Part shown: positions 45,013 to 57,076 of the stretch, in pieces
Position numbering within the stretch: the first letter of the stretch is position 1
How the letters are laid out: each line of letters opens with the position of its first letter
DNA from: Gleimia coleocanis DSM 15436
GTDB taxonomy: Bacteria > Actinomycetota > Actinomycetes > Actinomycetales > Actinomycetaceae
Direction of reading: 5' to 3'
Assembly: GCF_000159015.1 (NCBI RefSeq)
Contig: NZ_DS999545.1
Span: 1-64,000 of the forward strand
DNA length: 64,000 nucleotides
Program-made: the position numbers and the translations under genes
The notes under the pieces: model-generated
Databases searched by the model: none
Seen by the model: the letters and a program-made list of their open reading frames with translations, nothing else
What the model was told of the DNA's origin: nothing

Positions 45013-45048
45013 AACTACTAAAAACTTACTAATCCCAGGTTTTTAATA

Positions 45049-46248
45049 ATGTACGTTTCGCATTTAGCGTTAAATGATTTTCGCTCATATAAAGAAACAC
45101 TCATTGAACTAAAACCTGGGATTACTGTTTTATTAGGTTATAACGGCCAAGGAAAAACTAACGTAATTGAAGCAATTGCTTATTTAGCACATTTATCGTC
45201 ACACCGAGTTAATGCAGATACCGCCCTCGTGAGATATCCACAAAATGGAGAAAATCCACCTGCCGCTGCAGTAATTCGCGCCAAATTACATAAAGCGCAA
45301 CGTGAACGAATTTTAGAAATAGAAATTGTTAAAGGTAAAGCTAATCGTGCGCGCTTAAATCGTGCACCTGCAAAACCCCGTGATCTCTTAGGTGAAATTA
45401 AAGTAATTGTATTCGCACCTGAAGATCTAAACTTAGTAAAAGGAGATCCCGCGGGGCGACGACACTTCCTTGACTCTATAGCAACACAACTGTGGCCCTC
45501 ATACGGTGTGGTAAAAGCCGACTATGAAAAAGTTTTAAAACAAAGAGCTTCCTTATTAAAACAATTAGGTAAAAGTTTACGTGCGGGAATGAAACCAGAT
45601 TACGCGATGTTAGAAATTTGGGATCAACCTTTGATTAACTATGCCAGCCAGCTAATATCCTTACGTCTAAAATTACTGAAAATGCTAACTAAACCCGCTA
45701 ATGAAGCACATAAAATTGTGGCTAATGGCGTAAAAGAACTCAGGTTAGAATATGTAAATTCTCTTGCAGAGTACAGTGGGGAAGTTGACGTTAATAAGCT
45801 AGCTACAGATGATATTGAAGCCTATCAAGTATTAATGAAACAGGTTTTAGAATCCTTACGTTCTGCGGAAGTAATACGAGGTGTAAATTTATTAGGGCCT
45901 CACCGAGATGATTTAGATCTTTGGCTAGATGAGCTTCCTGTAAAAGGTTTTGCCTCCCACGGAGAAAGTTGGTCAGTTGCTTTAGCGCTGCGCTTAGGAT
46001 GTTTTGAAATTCTTTGTTCAGAAGACTATTTAGGAGCAGTTGAAACCCCTATTTTAATTCTGGATGATGTATTTTCAGAGCTTGATGGAAAGCGTCGTAA
46101 AGCTTTGCTTGAAGCTATTTCTGGAGCTGAACAAGTAATTATTACTGCTGCGGTGGCAGGGGATATTCCTACTGAAATTGAAGCAGATGTACTGAGTGTA
46201 AATTTTGCAAAAGACACTGGATCAGTGTGTGAGCGAGGAAGTTTATGA
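45049..46248 (+). CDS. recF: DNA repair protein RecF
   Basis: SMC-like ATPase that helps load RecA at gaps. 399 residues, Walker A GYNGQGKT (30-37), ABC signature near GESWSVALALRLGCFEIL, Walker B ILILDDVFSELD. Between dnaN and the dciA-like gene; stop overlaps the next ATG (ATGA). Confidence 0.96.
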   Translation: MYVSHLALNDFRSYKETLIELKPGITVLLGYNGQGKTNVIEAIAYLAHLSSHRVNADTALVRYPQNGENPPAAAVIRAKLHKAQRERILEIEIVKGKANRARLNRAPAKPRDLLGEIKVIVFAPEDLNLVKGDPAGRRHFLDSIATQLWPSYGVVKADYEKVLKQRASLLKQLGKSLRAGMKPDYAMLEIWDQPLINYASQLISLRLKLLKMLTKPANEAHKIVANGVKELRLEYVNSLAEYSGEVDVNKLATDDIEAYQVLMKQVLESLRSAEVIRGVNLLGPHRDDLDLWLDELPVKGFASHGESWSVALALRLGCFEILCSEDYLGAVETPILILDDVFSELDGKRRKALLEAISGAEQVIITAAVAGDIPTEIEADVLSVNFAKDTGSVCERGSL

Positions 46249-46808
46249 GCTCTGCGGAAGAATTTGTTTTACGAGCATTAGAACGCCAGCAGAGAGCTGC
46301 TCGTAGTCAAGGACATTACCCAACCGTAGCAAGTATCAAACGTAGTTCAAAAAAATCTGCAGAACCCGCAGCAGCAGAATTACAAGAACCTAAAACTGAC
46401 TTAGATGATTCCCATCTGGGATCTTTAAAATGGAAAAATCAACCTGGAATAGCTTCGGCAGATTTATATAATCCCCAGCAGGGTCCGAAGAAACTGGAAA
46501 CAGTTATGGAACGTATGGTGGTAGCCCATGGATGGAAAACTAATTTAAGTTTAGCTGCTCTGGGAGATAACTGGGCGGACGTAATTGGAACAGAAAATAC
46601 TCAACACTGTTGGGTAGAGAGTTTTGATAAAAAAACGGGTACTTTGCGTTTAGGAACAGCCTCTCAAGTGTGGGCAGCGCAATTTCGTTTATTACTTCCA
46701 CATTTAGAAGCAGAGATTATGAAATTTGTAGGTCATGGGGTAGTTAATCAAGTGATTGTTTTAGGTCCCGAAGCTACAGCGCGACGTTCTGGGGATAATC
46801 AGCGGTAA
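46245..46808 (+). CDS. dciA: DciA-type (DUF721) helicase-loader protein
   Basis: 187 residues. The N-terminal half is charged and flexible; the C-terminal DUF721 domain runs from about 85 (LAALGDNWADVIGTENTQHCWVESFDKKTGTLRLGTASQVWAAQFRLLLPHLE pattern of Trp and His). DciA proteins are the ancestral loaders of DnaB; the helicase is encoded at 14.0-15.3 kb here. Translationally coupled to recF. Confidence 0.85.
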   Translation: MSSAEEFVLRALERQQRAARSQGHYPTVASIKRSSKKSAEPAAAELQEPKTDLDDSHLGSLKWKNQPGIASADLYNPQQGPKKLETVMERMVVAHGWKTNLSLAALGDNWADVIGTENTQHCWVESFDKKTGTLRLGTASQVWAAQFRLLLPHLEAEIMKFVGHGVVNQVIVLGPEATARRSGDNQR

Positions 46809-49135
<2,327 letters not shown>

Positions 49136-49178
49136 CGCCAAAAAGCAACTGACTTGATGTGAAGAGATAGATAGTAAC

Positions 49179-51800
49179 GTGAGCGAAGATAAGAAGAACC
49201 CAGAAAACCCAACCGTAGAGGTAGCGGAAACTACCTTGGTAGCTGCTGAAGCTGAAGCTGGACGTATTAACTACGTTGACATTGAAGCAGAAATGCAGAA
49301 CTCCTATCTGGCATACGCCATGTCCGTTATTGTGGGACGTGCGTTACCGGAAGTAAGAGACGGCTTGAAGCCAGTTCACCGCCGTATTCTTTACGCAATG
49401 TACGACGGTGGTTTCCGCCCAAACGCAGGCTTTTATAAGTGTATGCGTGTCGTTGGGGACGTATTGGCAAAGTTCCACCCACACGGTGATACTGCTGTGT
49501 ATGACGCCTTAGCACGTTTAGTGCAACCATGGTCTTTGCGTTACCCATTGATTGCTGGTCAGGGAAATTTCGGCTCTCCCGGTAACTTGGGTCCAGCGGC
49601 ACCTCGTTACACCGAATGTAAAATGGCTCCACTTGCCATGGAAATGGTACGCGACATTGACGAAAATACCGTTGATTTCGTAGATAATTACGATGGTCGT
49701 GACCAGGAGCCAGTAGTACTTCCAGCACGTTTTCCTAACCTGCTGGTGAATGGTTCCGAAGGTATTGCTGTGGGTATGGCTACCCGTATTCCACCACATA
49801 ACCTTCGTGAAGTAGCCGAAGGTGTCCAGTGGTATCTTGACCATCCGGAAGCAAGCCGTGAAGAGCTATTGAACGCCCTTATTGGCATTGTTAAAGGTCC
49901 TGATTTCCCAACAGGTGCGACAATTTTAGGTAAGACCGCGATTGAGCAGGTCTACCGTACCGGTCGCGGTTCTATTATTCAGCGCGCAGTAGTCAATATC
50001 GAAGAAATTCAGAACCGTCAGTGCCTGGTAGTCACCGAATTCCCATACCAGGTGAACCCAGATAACTTGGCTTTAAAAATTGCTCAGCTTGTTAAAGATG
50101 GAGCATTGGCAGGTATTGCTGATATTCGTGACGAAACTTCTGATCGTTCCGGTCAGCGTTTGGTGATTGTACTTAAACGCGACGCTGTAGCTAAGGTAGT
50201 TCTCAACAACCTCTATAAGCGAACTGATCTACAGTCTTCCTTCCCAGCGAATATGCTGGCACTGGTCGATGGTGTGCCACGTACCTTGTCGTTAGATGGT
50301 TTTGTCCATTATTGGGTGAAGCACCAGGTTGAAGTTATTATCCGCCGCACTCAGTTCCGTTTGGAGAAAGCAAAGGAACGCCTCCACATTTTGGAAGGCT
50401 ATCTGAAGGCTTTAGATGCACTGGATGAAGTGATTGCTTTAATCCGCCGTTCCCCAACGGTAGAGGATGCTCGCGTTGGTTTGATGGATCTGTTGAAGAT
50501 TGATGAAGTTCAGGCAGATGCTATTTTGGCAATGCAGTTGCGTCGTCTGGCAGCTTTGGAACGTCAAAAGATTCTGGATGAGCATGCGCAACTGGTTGAA
50601 AAGGTTCGTGACCTGGAAGACATTATTGCAACTCCTGCTCGTCAGCGTGCGATTGTCGGTGAAGAACTGGCAGAAATCGTAGAGCGTTTCGGCGATGAAC
50701 GTCGTACTGCAATTGTGCCTTTCAACGGCGAAATGACGGATGAAGATTTGATTCCGGAAGAGGAAGTAGTTGTTACTATTACTCGCGATGGTTACGCTAA
50801 GCGTACCCGCGTGGATAACTACAAGGCACAGCACCGTGGTGGTAAGGGTGTGCGTGGAGCGAAGTTGCGTCAGGATGACGTTGTAGAGCACTTCTTCGTA
50901 ACCACAACCCATCACTGGTTGTTGTTCTTCACGAATCTGGGTCGTGTTTACCGTGCGAAAGGATATGAGATTCCCGAGGGCGGTCGTGATTCCCGTGGTC
51001 AGCATGTAGCTAACCTGTTGGCATTCCAACCAGATGAAGCTATTTCACAGGTACTAGCTATTCGTGATTACGAGCAGGCACAGTATCTGGTGTTGGCTAC
51101 GAAGTCTGGTTTGGTAAAGAAGACGGCTTTGGCTGACTATAATTCTCCACGTTCAGGTGGTTTGATTGCTATCAATCTGCGTGAAACTGAAGACGGTCAG
51201 GTGGATGAATTGGTTTCTGCAGCTTTGGTAAATGCTGAAGATGATCTGATTCTGGTTTCATGTGGTGGACAGTCTCTGCGTTTCAACTGTACTGATGAGG
51301 CAGTTCGTCCGATGGGTCGTTCTACTTCTGGTGTACGCGGGATGCGTTTCCGTGAGGATGATGCATTGCTAACCATGGAGGTTATTGAACACGATTCTGA
51401 CCTGCTGGTAGTTACCGAGGGCGGTTTTGCAAAGCGTTCTGCTATTGATACTTACCCGGTGCGTGGTCGTGGTGGCTTAGGTGTTAAGGTCGCTAACTTA
51501 GTTGAAGATCGTGGTGGCTTAGTTGGAGCTCTAAAAGTCCACGAAGAAGACGAAGTGCTGGTAATTATGGAATCAGGCAACATTGTCCGTATTCCAGTTG
51601 CAGAGATTTCTCGGACCGGACGCACCACCCAGGGCGTTACTTTCGCTCGACCAAATGAAGGGGACAGGATTATTGCTGTTGCCCGCAACTTGGAAACTAG
51701 TTTAGATGATGCTGAAGAGGCAGAAAATAAAAGCGAAGAATCTGGACCTGAAACCGCTGAAGTTCCAGCATTAGAAGCTGCTGAGCAGGAGGGTAAGTAA
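49179..51800 (+). CDS. gyrA: DNA gyrase subunit A
   Basis: Breakage-reunion subunit with catalytic Tyr144 (AAPRYTEC). 873 residues from a GTG; C-terminal six-bladed DNA-wrapping domain with QRGGKGVRG-like GyrA-box ([12 protein letters not shown]). The quinolone-determining region reads HGDTAVYD, with Thr105 where E. coli has Ser83 and Asp109 at the Asp87 position. The last 30 residues are very acidic. Overlaps the next start by one base. Confidence 0.97.
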   Translation: MSEDKKNPENPTVEVAETTLVAAEAEAGRINYVDIEAEMQNSYLAYAMSVIVGRALPEVRDGLKPVHRRILYAMYDGGFRPNAGFYKCMRVVGDVLAKFHPHGDTAVYDALARLVQPWSLRYPLIAGQGNFGSPGNLGPAAPRYTECKMAPLAMEMVRDIDENTVDFVDNYDGRDQEPVVLPARFPNLLVNGSEGIAVGMATRIPPHNLREVAEGVQWYLDHPEASREELLNALIGIVKGPDFPTGATILGKTAIEQVYRTGRGSIIQRAVVNIEEIQNRQCLVVTEFPYQVNPDNLALKIAQLVKDGALAGIADIRDETSDRSGQRLVIVLKRDAVAKVVLNNLYKRTDLQSSFPANMLALVDGVPRTLSLDGFVHYWVKHQVEVIIRRTQFRLEKAKERLHILEGYLKALDALDEVIALIRRSPTVEDARVGLMDLLKIDEVQADAILAMQLRRLAALERQKILDEHAQLVEKVRDLEDIIATPARQRAIVGEELAEIVERFGDERRTAIVPFNGEMTDEDLIPEEEVVVTITRDGYAKRTRVDNYKAQHRGGKGVRGAKLRQDDVVEHFFVTTTHHWLLFFTNLGRVYRAKGYEIPEGGRDSRGQHVANLLAFQPDEAISQVLAIRDYEQAQYLVLATKSGLVKKTALADYNSPRSGGLIAINLRETEDGQVDELVSAALVNAEDDLILVSCGGQSLRFNCTDEAVRPMGRSTSGVRGMRFREDDALLTMEVIEHDSDLLVVTEGGFAKRSAIDTYPVRGRGGLGVKVANLVEDRGGLVGALKVHEEDEVLVIMESGNIVRIPVAEISRTGRTTQGVTFARPNEGDRIIAVARNLETSLDDAEEAENKSEESGPETAEVPALEAAEQEGK

Positions 51801-52207
51801 TGGCAAAGCTAGGTAAGACCTTGGAAGTTGAAGGTATTGGCGATGATGTTCCACGTCAGCTAACCTTGGCTGTGGCGCGCTTGGATTTGTGGAGCGTTGC
51901 AAAAATCGGTTTCTTGCTTTCTGTAGCTGGAGCAATCATTCTAGATGTTGTGGTGTTAGTCATTTGGTTGATGCTTGATGCTATGCATGTTTTCGGTGCG
52001 GTGGAAGAGTTTCTCACCCGTATTGGAGCAGATTCATTCGTAAGTTTGTTGAACTACCTACATTTGCCGCAGGTAATGTCTATGGCAACTTTGGTGGGGG
52101 TAGCAAATATTGTCTTGCTGACGGCGCTTTCCATGTTGATTGCGTTAATTTATAACTTGGTTGCAACCCTGGTGGGGGGCGTGCGCGTCACTTTGATGGA
52201 CGAGTAA
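51800..52207 (+). CDS. DUF3566 membrane protein
   Basis: 135 residues with two membrane helices (about 36-62 and 94-122) separated by a conserved-looking segment. Genes for this family follow gyrA across Actinobacteria; function unknown. Directly coupled to gyrA (the gyrA stop and its ATG share a base). Confidence 0.85.
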   Translation: MAKLGKTLEVEGIGDDVPRQLTLAVARLDLWSVAKIGFLLSVAGAIILDVVVLVIWLMLDAMHVFGAVEEFLTRIGADSFVSLLNYLHLPQVMSMATLVGVANIVLLTALSMLIALIYNLVATLVGGVRVTLMDE

Positions 52208-52292
52208 TCTTTGGGCTAACTGCGTAAACACCTATAGTGCTGTACCTCACTTTTGTGTATTTGGTATTTTATGGTTTAGTCAGTTAGACTTT

Positions 52293-52298
52293 TATAGT
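52293..52298 (+). promoter_or_regulatory. Candidate -10 box for the tRNA cluster
   Basis: TATAGT ends 14 bases before the tRNA-Ile gene; no clear -35 was seen. Confidence 0.35.
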
Positions 52299-52312
52299 GC
52301 GAAACGCACGGA

Positions 52313-52386
52313 GGGCCTATAGCTCAGTCGGTTAGAGCGCTTCCCTGATAAGGAAGAGGTCGCTGGTTCGAGTCCAGCTAGGCCCA
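52313..52386 (+). tRNA. tRNA-Ile (anticodon GAT)
   Basis: 74 bases, full cloverleaf: 7-bp acceptor GGGCCTA/TAGGCCC, anticodon loop CTGATAA, T-arm GGTTCGAGTCC. No encoded CCA beyond the discriminator A plus a chance C. Confidence 0.98.
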
Positions 52387-52422
52387 CAGTTCCAGTAGAG
52401 AAATCAAACGGAACAAGCCTTT

Positions 52423-52495
52423 GGGGCTATGGCGCAATTGGTAGCGCACCTGCTTTGCAAGCAGGGGGTTACGGGTTCGAGTCCCGTTAGCTCCA
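52423..52495 (+). tRNA. tRNA-Ala (anticodon TGC), copy 1
   Basis: 73 bases, acceptor GGGGCTA/TAGCTCC, anticodon loop TTTGCAA. CCA is encoded directly after it (52496-52498). Flanked by a 10-bp inverted repeat (52415-52424 and 52511-52520), probably a processing stem. Confidence 0.98.
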
Positions 52496-52542
52496 CCATG
52501 ACTGAGTTTTCCAAAGGCTTCGGTTAATCAAATAACTGAATA

Positions 52543-52615
52543 GGGGCTATGGCGCAATTGGTAGCGCACCTGCTTTGCAAGCAGGGGGTTACGGGTTCGA
52601 GTCCCGTTAGCTCCA
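52543..52615 (+). tRNA. tRNA-Ala (anticodon TGC), copy 2
   Basis: Identical to copy 1 over all 73 bases but followed by CTA, so its CCA must be added by the Cca enzyme (23.1 kb). 120 bases downstream of copy 1. Confidence 0.98.
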
Positions 52616-52624
52616 CTAAAAGAC

Positions 52625-52652
52625 CGCTCACGTGATAACGTGAGCGATTTTT
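52625..52652 (+). terminator. Terminator of the tRNA cluster
   Basis: 8-bp stem CGCTCACG/CGTGAGCG (52625-52632 and 52639-52646) followed by ATTTTTA, ten bases after the second tRNA-Ala. Confidence 0.8.
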
Positions 52653-52673
52653 ATTGTCACAAAAGGAAAATAC

Positions 52674-53924
52674 ATGGAAAAGTTAAAGCTTGATTTACTT
52701 GTTATAGGATTTGGTAAAGCAGGAAAAACTATTGCAATGAAGCGTGCTGTTGCTGGCGACAGAGTAGCGGTAGTAGAGAGTGACCCAATGATGTTTGGTG
52801 GTACTTGTATAAATATCGGATGTGTACCAACCAAGTACCTACTTACTCAAAGTGCTAAAAACCTGCCATTTGTGGATGCAAAAGCGGGCCGAAATGCATT
52901 TATTGCAAAACTAAACGCAGCTAATAAAAACCTAGTTGAGGGTAAAGGAGCTTTAGTAATTACCGGATCAGCGCGTTTTAAAGAGCAGAAAACCGTTGTT
53001 GTTGGTGAGTTTGTGGAAATTACGGCAGATACAATCATTATTAATACGGGTGCTACGTCAGGGATTGAAGTGACAGGTAAAATCCATGATTCCACTTCAA
53101 TTCAGCAGCTTGAATCCACCCCTGCTTCACTTGCAATCGTTGGGGCTGGGCCGATTGGATTAGAGTTCGCTACGATGTTTAATCAGTTTGGAACTAAAGT
53201 AACCGTTTACAAGGGTGAAGGTCGTTTGCTTCCGCGTTTTGACTTAGATATTGCTGAGTCTGTGCGTACACATTTGGAATCGCAGGGAATAAAATTTATT
53301 GACCAACGTGTCGCTGATGCTGCGAAACTTAAAGAAGAAGTTGTGCTTATGGCGACTGGTCGGCGCCCTGCGATAGCTGATTTAGAGTTAGAAAAAGCAG
53401 GTATTGAATATACTGAACGCGGCATCACAGTGAATGAGTATTGTGAGACGAATGTTCCTGGTATTTATGCTTGTGGTGATGTGAACGGTGGTCCTCAGTT
53501 TACTTATATTTCGTTTGATGACCACCGCGTCGTAATGGATCATCGTTGGGGAAAACAGGAGCGTACTACTGCAAATCGGGTGATTCCGACTTGTACTTTC
53601 ATTGATCCCCCACTAGCAACTGTTGGTATGGCAGAAGAAGAAGCTGCACAAAAGCATAATATTTCTGTGCGTAAAGCAAATATTGTTGATATTCCTATCT
53701 TGCCGAGACCAAAAATTCTTGGAAAAGCTGAGGGGTTAGCTAAGTTTATTGTGGATGCGGATACAGATCAAATTTTGGGTGCAACACTATTTTGTGTGGA
53801 TTCGCAGGAACTCATTAACATGGTGGCATTAGCTATAAAGCATCAGATCACAGCCACAGAAGTTGGGGAGGGGATTTATACTCACCCAGCTACCTCAGAA
53901 GTTTTTAACGCGTTGTTGGTCTGA
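52674..53924 (+). CDS. RclA-like flavin disulfide reductase
   Basis: 416-residue FAD-dependent pyridine nucleotide-disulfide oxidoreductase. FAD loop IGFGKAGKT (11-19), redox pair in GGTCINIGC (Cys45, Cys50), NAD loop VGAGPIGLEFA, second FAD motif ACGDVNGG, and QFTYISFDDHRIV-like and LFCVDSQELIN segments that match the RclA/hypothiocyanous-acid reductase branch, not mercuric reductase or lipoamide dehydrogenase. Such enzymes protect against oxidants made by host peroxidases. It is one gene just after the tRNA cluster, which fits acquisition by transfer (inference). Confidence 0.8.
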   Translation: MEKLKLDLLVIGFGKAGKTIAMKRAVAGDRVAVVESDPMMFGGTCINIGCVPTKYLLTQSAKNLPFVDAKAGRNAFIAKLNAANKNLVEGKGALVITGSARFKEQKTVVVGEFVEITADTIIINTGATSGIEVTGKIHDSTSIQQLESTPASLAIVGAGPIGLEFATMFNQFGTKVTVYKGEGRLLPRFDLDIAESVRTHLESQGIKFIDQRVADAAKLKEEVVLMATGRRPAIADLELEKAGIEYTERGITVNEYCETNVPGIYACGDVNGGPQFTYISFDDHRVVMDHRWGKQERTTANRVIPTCTFIDPPLATVGMAEEEAAQKHNISVRKANIVDIPILPRPKILGKAEGLAKFIVDADTDQILGATLFCVDSQELINMVALAIKHQITATEVGEGIYTHPATSEVFNALLV

Positions 53925-53978
53925 AATAGAAGCGTTTACAAGGGAAGTATTTTCCGAGGGCGGTTCGTTGAACTTAAA

Positions 53979-54011
53979 TGGGTGGGGTAGCAGTTATAGC
54001 TACCTCACCCA
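53979..54011. terminator. Terminator after RclA-like gene
   Basis: 13-bp stem (53979-53991 and 53999-54011, one mismatch, seven-base loop) between convergent genes. A CCGAGGGCG motif (53954-53962) lies just upstream. Confidence 0.7.
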
Positions 54012-54066
54012 TTATGTGTCTACAGTACAAACTGTTTTGTTAGCTTAACAGTAGTTTCTTCCTAAT

Positions 54067-55686
54067 TTAGAAGAAATCTACTGTGCGTAACTGTACTGGA
54101 TGGTTATCGGTTTTTAAGTGAATTCGCGTGATTGTTGCGTCAGTAACTGAAGCAGGTAAAGTTAAGCGAATAGTTCCTAACTGGTAGGTTCCGTTATCCG
54201 TGTCGGTTTCTCGATTTATTAACGCCGGATGCTGTGGTGAAACACGTAGTTTTTCTTCTTTACCATTGTCCAAAGTCAGCGTGATATCTAAGCCGGTGCC
54301 CGCATCCCCATAGCTACCAGTAGGAGAGACATGTAGAGCCATTCCGTGTGCGCCTTTAACGGAGGTCTCAGCAACTGCTTCAGTGAAATAATTAACTTCC
54401 GTAAGACCCAAAACAATGCCGAGCTCCGGCATAGGACAAGCATTTTCAGGCTTATTAGGGTTCATTGGGTCAGTGTGCACACAAATAGTTGCAGAACCGT
54501 CTTTAGCAGGCTTGAAATCTGTGGGGGAGAGACTGCGCAAAGCATTCGGCGTAGCGGCTAGCCAACGTGCTGGTAAACCAGCAACAGAGTCAGGCAGAGC
54601 TTCAACTTTATCTAAGGGAAGGTTGGTTTCTTTACCACGTAGAGTTGCATTAAACCATTCTAAACCGATTTCTTTGACGAGTTTTTGATGTGCAGTAGCA
54701 TCAGGGCAATCAGCTTCATCACACCCAATGCGGTCGTCAATCTGATATTTTTCAGCTTCCTGGTTGATTAACATATGGCCAAAACCTGGAACTGCTACTA
54801 CGGAAATAGTGTGTTTTCGTTTCTGCGGTAGATAATGGCTAATCCACAGGTTTGCTGATGGGCCGACATCTGCATCACTTTCACCTACTACAGCTAAATA
54901 AGGAATATCTTGTGGAGCGGGTGAGATGTTTTCTAATTCTTGAGTGTCATATGAAGGGCCATAAGCAAAAATTCCCTTTATATTACCTTTGCCGAACACT
55001 TCTGCTGCAGGTATTACTGCAGCACCGGAACGAGAATGTAAGAATAGACCAACATTAGATAAATCTGGAGTAGGAAGAGTTTTCAGACCAAAGGTATTTG
55101 TCTGCCCAGCTACATCAGATTTTAAGTTAGAAACAAATTTAGAGACTATATCCTTCCACATTTCATGTTGATCATACGGAGCTTTAATATCCCAACCAAT
55201 ATAAACTCCACCCAGGTCGGGAATGATTACGGTGTAGCCGGTTTCTGCAAGTGTTTCAGCAAAATACGTCATACCACGATCAAAACGATACTCAGTGGTT
55301 TTAGCGGGGCAGGGATAAGCGAAAGTATTTTCAGAACAGTTAGGAGCACGCAGATGGCTTAGTACAACTAAGGGGGATTTACCGTCAAAGTTTTTAGGTG
55401 CGACGAGTAAACCACGTGCAGGTGCAGAAAAATCACCGACGGATGTATTTCCGAAATCAATTTCAACAATGGAAACTGTGCCAGTTGCATTCTCAGAGAC
55501 TACACGTTTAGCTAATTTACGATCTTTAGCAGCGTGAGGTCCGTCTGCTGCTTCTCCTATTTTCACGATGTTTTGATCAGGTTCGAAAGTTTCGGCATTT
55601 GGAGCAGAAGGAGAACAGGCTGCAAGAGACGCAGCTAATAGTAAAGTAGATAAACTTAGTGCTAAATGACGCTTAAAGTTAGACAT
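54067..55686 (-). CDS. Secreted lipoprotein with alpha/beta-hydrolase domain
   Basis: 539 residues from the ATG at 55686 (GGAGGG upstream). Lipoprotein signal with lipobox LAAC (Cys24). Residues about 80-340 look like an alpha/beta hydrolase: SHLRAP oxyanion region, nucleophile elbow HSRSGA, acidic GESDADV and histidine GFGHML. Cys residues in pairs (CSENTFAYPC, GCDEADC) may form disulfides. The last 150 residues form an unknown, probably beta-rich domain. Substrate unknown; esterase, lipase or dienelactone-type activity is possible. Confidence 0.7.
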   Translation of the reverse strand: MSNFKRHLALSLSTLLLAASLAACSPSAPNAETFEPDQNIVKIGEAADGPHAAKDRKLAKRVVSENATGTVSIVEIDFGNTSVGDFSAPARGLLVAPKNFDGKSPLVVLSHLRAPNCSENTFAYPCPAKTTEYRFDRGMTYFAETLAETGYTVIIPDLGGVYIGWDIKAPYDQHEMWKDIVSKFVSNLKSDVAGQTNTFGLKTLPTPDLSNVGLFLHSRSGAAVIPAAEVFGKGNIKGIFAYGPSYDTQELENISPAPQDIPYLAVVGESDADVGPSANLWISHYLPQKRKHTISVVAVPGFGHMLINQEAEKYQIDDRIGCDEADCPDATAHQKLVKEIGLEWFNATLRGKETNLPLDKVEALPDSVAGLPARWLAATPNALRSLSPTDFKPAKDGSATICVHTDPMNPNKPENACPMPELGIVLGLTEVNYFTEAVAETSVKGAHGMALHVSPTGSYGDAGTGLDITLTLDNGKEEKLRVSPQHPALINRETDTDNGTYQLGTIRLTLPASVTDATITRIHLKTDNHPVQLRTVDFF

Positions 55687-55701
55687 AAACCCTCCAAAAT
55701 A

Positions 55702-55740
55702 AGTGTGGTTGGTATAGTTCCAAACCATACCAACCACACT
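55702..55740 (-). terminator. Hairpin between helical membrane-protein gene and lipoprotein gene
   Basis: 18-bp arms (55702-55719 and 55723-55740, one mismatch) with a three-base loop, followed on the minus strand by TATTTT and then the lipoprotein gene's ribosome site. It ends the upstream gene but leaves no room for a separate promoter before the lipoprotein start, so read-through or a conditional structure is possible. Confidence 0.65.
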
Positions 55741-55759
55741 GAAAATAATTACAGAAAAA

Positions 55760-56365
55760 TTACTTTTCTTCGTCTTCTTCAGCTTCCAAAGCTTCCATTT
55801 CCTCTACTGGAACTTCAGCTTCTTCAACTTCGAATTCTTCAAAGTCAGCATCTGTATCTAAATCAGCCCAGTATTCTTCTGCCCAAGGATCATCGATTGG
55901 CTGGGAACGGCGCCAAGCCAGGTAACCAGCACCAGCAACCGCAGCGCCACCCAAAGTCCACAGAGCTACGCGACCAGCGCGGAAACGACGCTTCTTAGGA
56001 ACAGCGGTAGTGAGGGTTTCAGTAGCTACTTCAGTAGCCTTAGAAACACGTTCAGTTAAAGAACCTTCTTCAGCCAGTGCACGCTGTGCTTCACGGGCAG
56101 CTTCTTCGATACGTGGCAAATAATCTTCCACTACCTTGTCATGTACGTTATCGAGGTAAGGACGTACCTTAATGGCAGCTTCTTCAATCTTTGGAGCAGC
56201 CAGAGCTACACCATCTTCGTAAAGCTTCTGTGCCCTTGGAGTAGCCCATTCCAGACCCTGCTCTGCTAACTGAGTAGCTTTAACAGCTAGTTCTTCACCG
56301 CGACGCATTGCAGCTTCACCCAGAGCATCCAGATCGCGCTGCAACTTGTCTTTGTCAACAGCCAT
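55760..56365 (-). CDS. Helical single-pass membrane protein, unknown
   Basis: 201 residues from the ATG at 56365, which has AAGGAAAG upstream. Residues 1-115 are amphipathic, Ala/Glu/Lys-rich helices resembling YtxH or apolipoprotein-like repeats; one membrane helix (about 133-150) with basic KKRRFRAGR before it; a very acidic tail (nearly half Glu/Asp). Not recognised. Divergent from the cyclophilin gene. Confidence 0.65.
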   Translation of the reverse strand: MAVDKDKLQRDLDALGEAAMRRGEELAVKATQLAEQGLEWATPRAQKLYEDGVALAAPKIEEAAIKVRPYLDNVHDKVVEDYLPRIEEAAREAQRALAEEGSLTERVSKATEVATETLTTAVPKKRRFRAGRVALWTLGGAAVAGAGYLAWRRSQPIDDPWAEEYWADLDTDADFEEFEVEEAEVPVEEMEALEAEEDEEK

Positions 56366-56393
56366 TTTCTTTCCTTCCCTTAGTTCTGCAAAA

Positions 56394-56402
56394 CGCCCTC
56401 GG
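56394..56402 (-). repeat. CCGAGGGCG motif copy, intergenic
   Basis: Exact copy in the extended form TTTTCCGAGGGCG on the minus strand, upstream of the helical protein gene. See the window-wide finding. Confidence 0.8.
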
Positions 56403-56551
56403 AAAAGTACGCTTGCAGAAAAGTATCTATCCCTTTCTATTTTGCCTGGAAAAGCCATAATCTGCAGTATAACTGGCTAAAATTCCACACAATTCAGGGA
56501 AAACCCTGACAAAAACTGCCTAAATAGCGAAACTATGTAAGAATTAGGAGC

Positions 56552-57073
56552 ATGAAAGCTACTATTGAAACCACGCTCGGCGTAATTCGCCTGGAGCTAT
56601 TCCCAGAACATGCACCAGTAACTGTAAAGAACTTCGTTGATCTAGCTCGTGGAAACCGGGAATGGGTTCACCCTGCAACCGGTGAAACCATGAACGAACC
56701 ACTCTATGACGGCGTTATTTTCCACCGTGTTATCCCAGGCTTCATGATTCAAGGTGGCGACCCACTGGGCTTAGGTATCGGTGGTCCAGGATACAACTTT
56801 GACGATGAAATCCACCCAGAGCTGAAGTTTGACGAACCATACCTGCTGGCCATGGCAAATGCTGGTAAGCGCATGGGCAAGGGCACCAACGGCTCTCAGT
56901 TCTTTATTACTGTGGCAGCCACCCCATGGCTGAACGGCAACCATACCATCTTCGGTAAGGTAATCGATGAAGACTCTAAGCGTGTTGTCGATGAAATCGC
57001 TAATGTGCGTACCGGCGCAAATGACCGTCCACTGGAAGACGTAGCTATGTTGTCCGTGGAGATTGAGGACTAA
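56552..57073 (+). CDS. Peptidyl-prolyl cis-trans isomerase, cyclophilin type
   Basis: 173 residues, cytoplasmic (no signal). Cyclophilin core: [25 protein letters not shown] (catalytic Arg and Gln), GMANAGKR-like [22 protein letters not shown] and HTIFGKV. In the standard location after gyrA in Actinobacteria. The rhomboid gene starts four bases past its stop. Confidence 0.95.
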   Translation: MKATIETTLGVIRLELFPEHAPVTVKNFVDLARGNREWVHPATGETMNEPLYDGVIFHRVIPGFMIQGGDPLGLGIGGPGYNFDDEIHPELKFDEPYLLAMANAGKRMGKGTNGSQFFITVAATPWLNGNHTIFGKVIDEDSKRVVDEIANVRTGANDRPLEDVAMLSVEIED

Positions 57074-57076
57074 AAT

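Noticed and set aside
50439-51029. Minus-strand frame of 196 residues inside gyrA
   Set aside because: Antisense to a conserved part of gyrA, without its own signals.
52313-52615. Remnant of an rRNA operon around tRNA-Ile and tRNA-Ala
   Set aside because: No 16S or 23S sequence flanks the tRNAs; Ile-Ala after gyrA is a usual actinobacterial arrangement.
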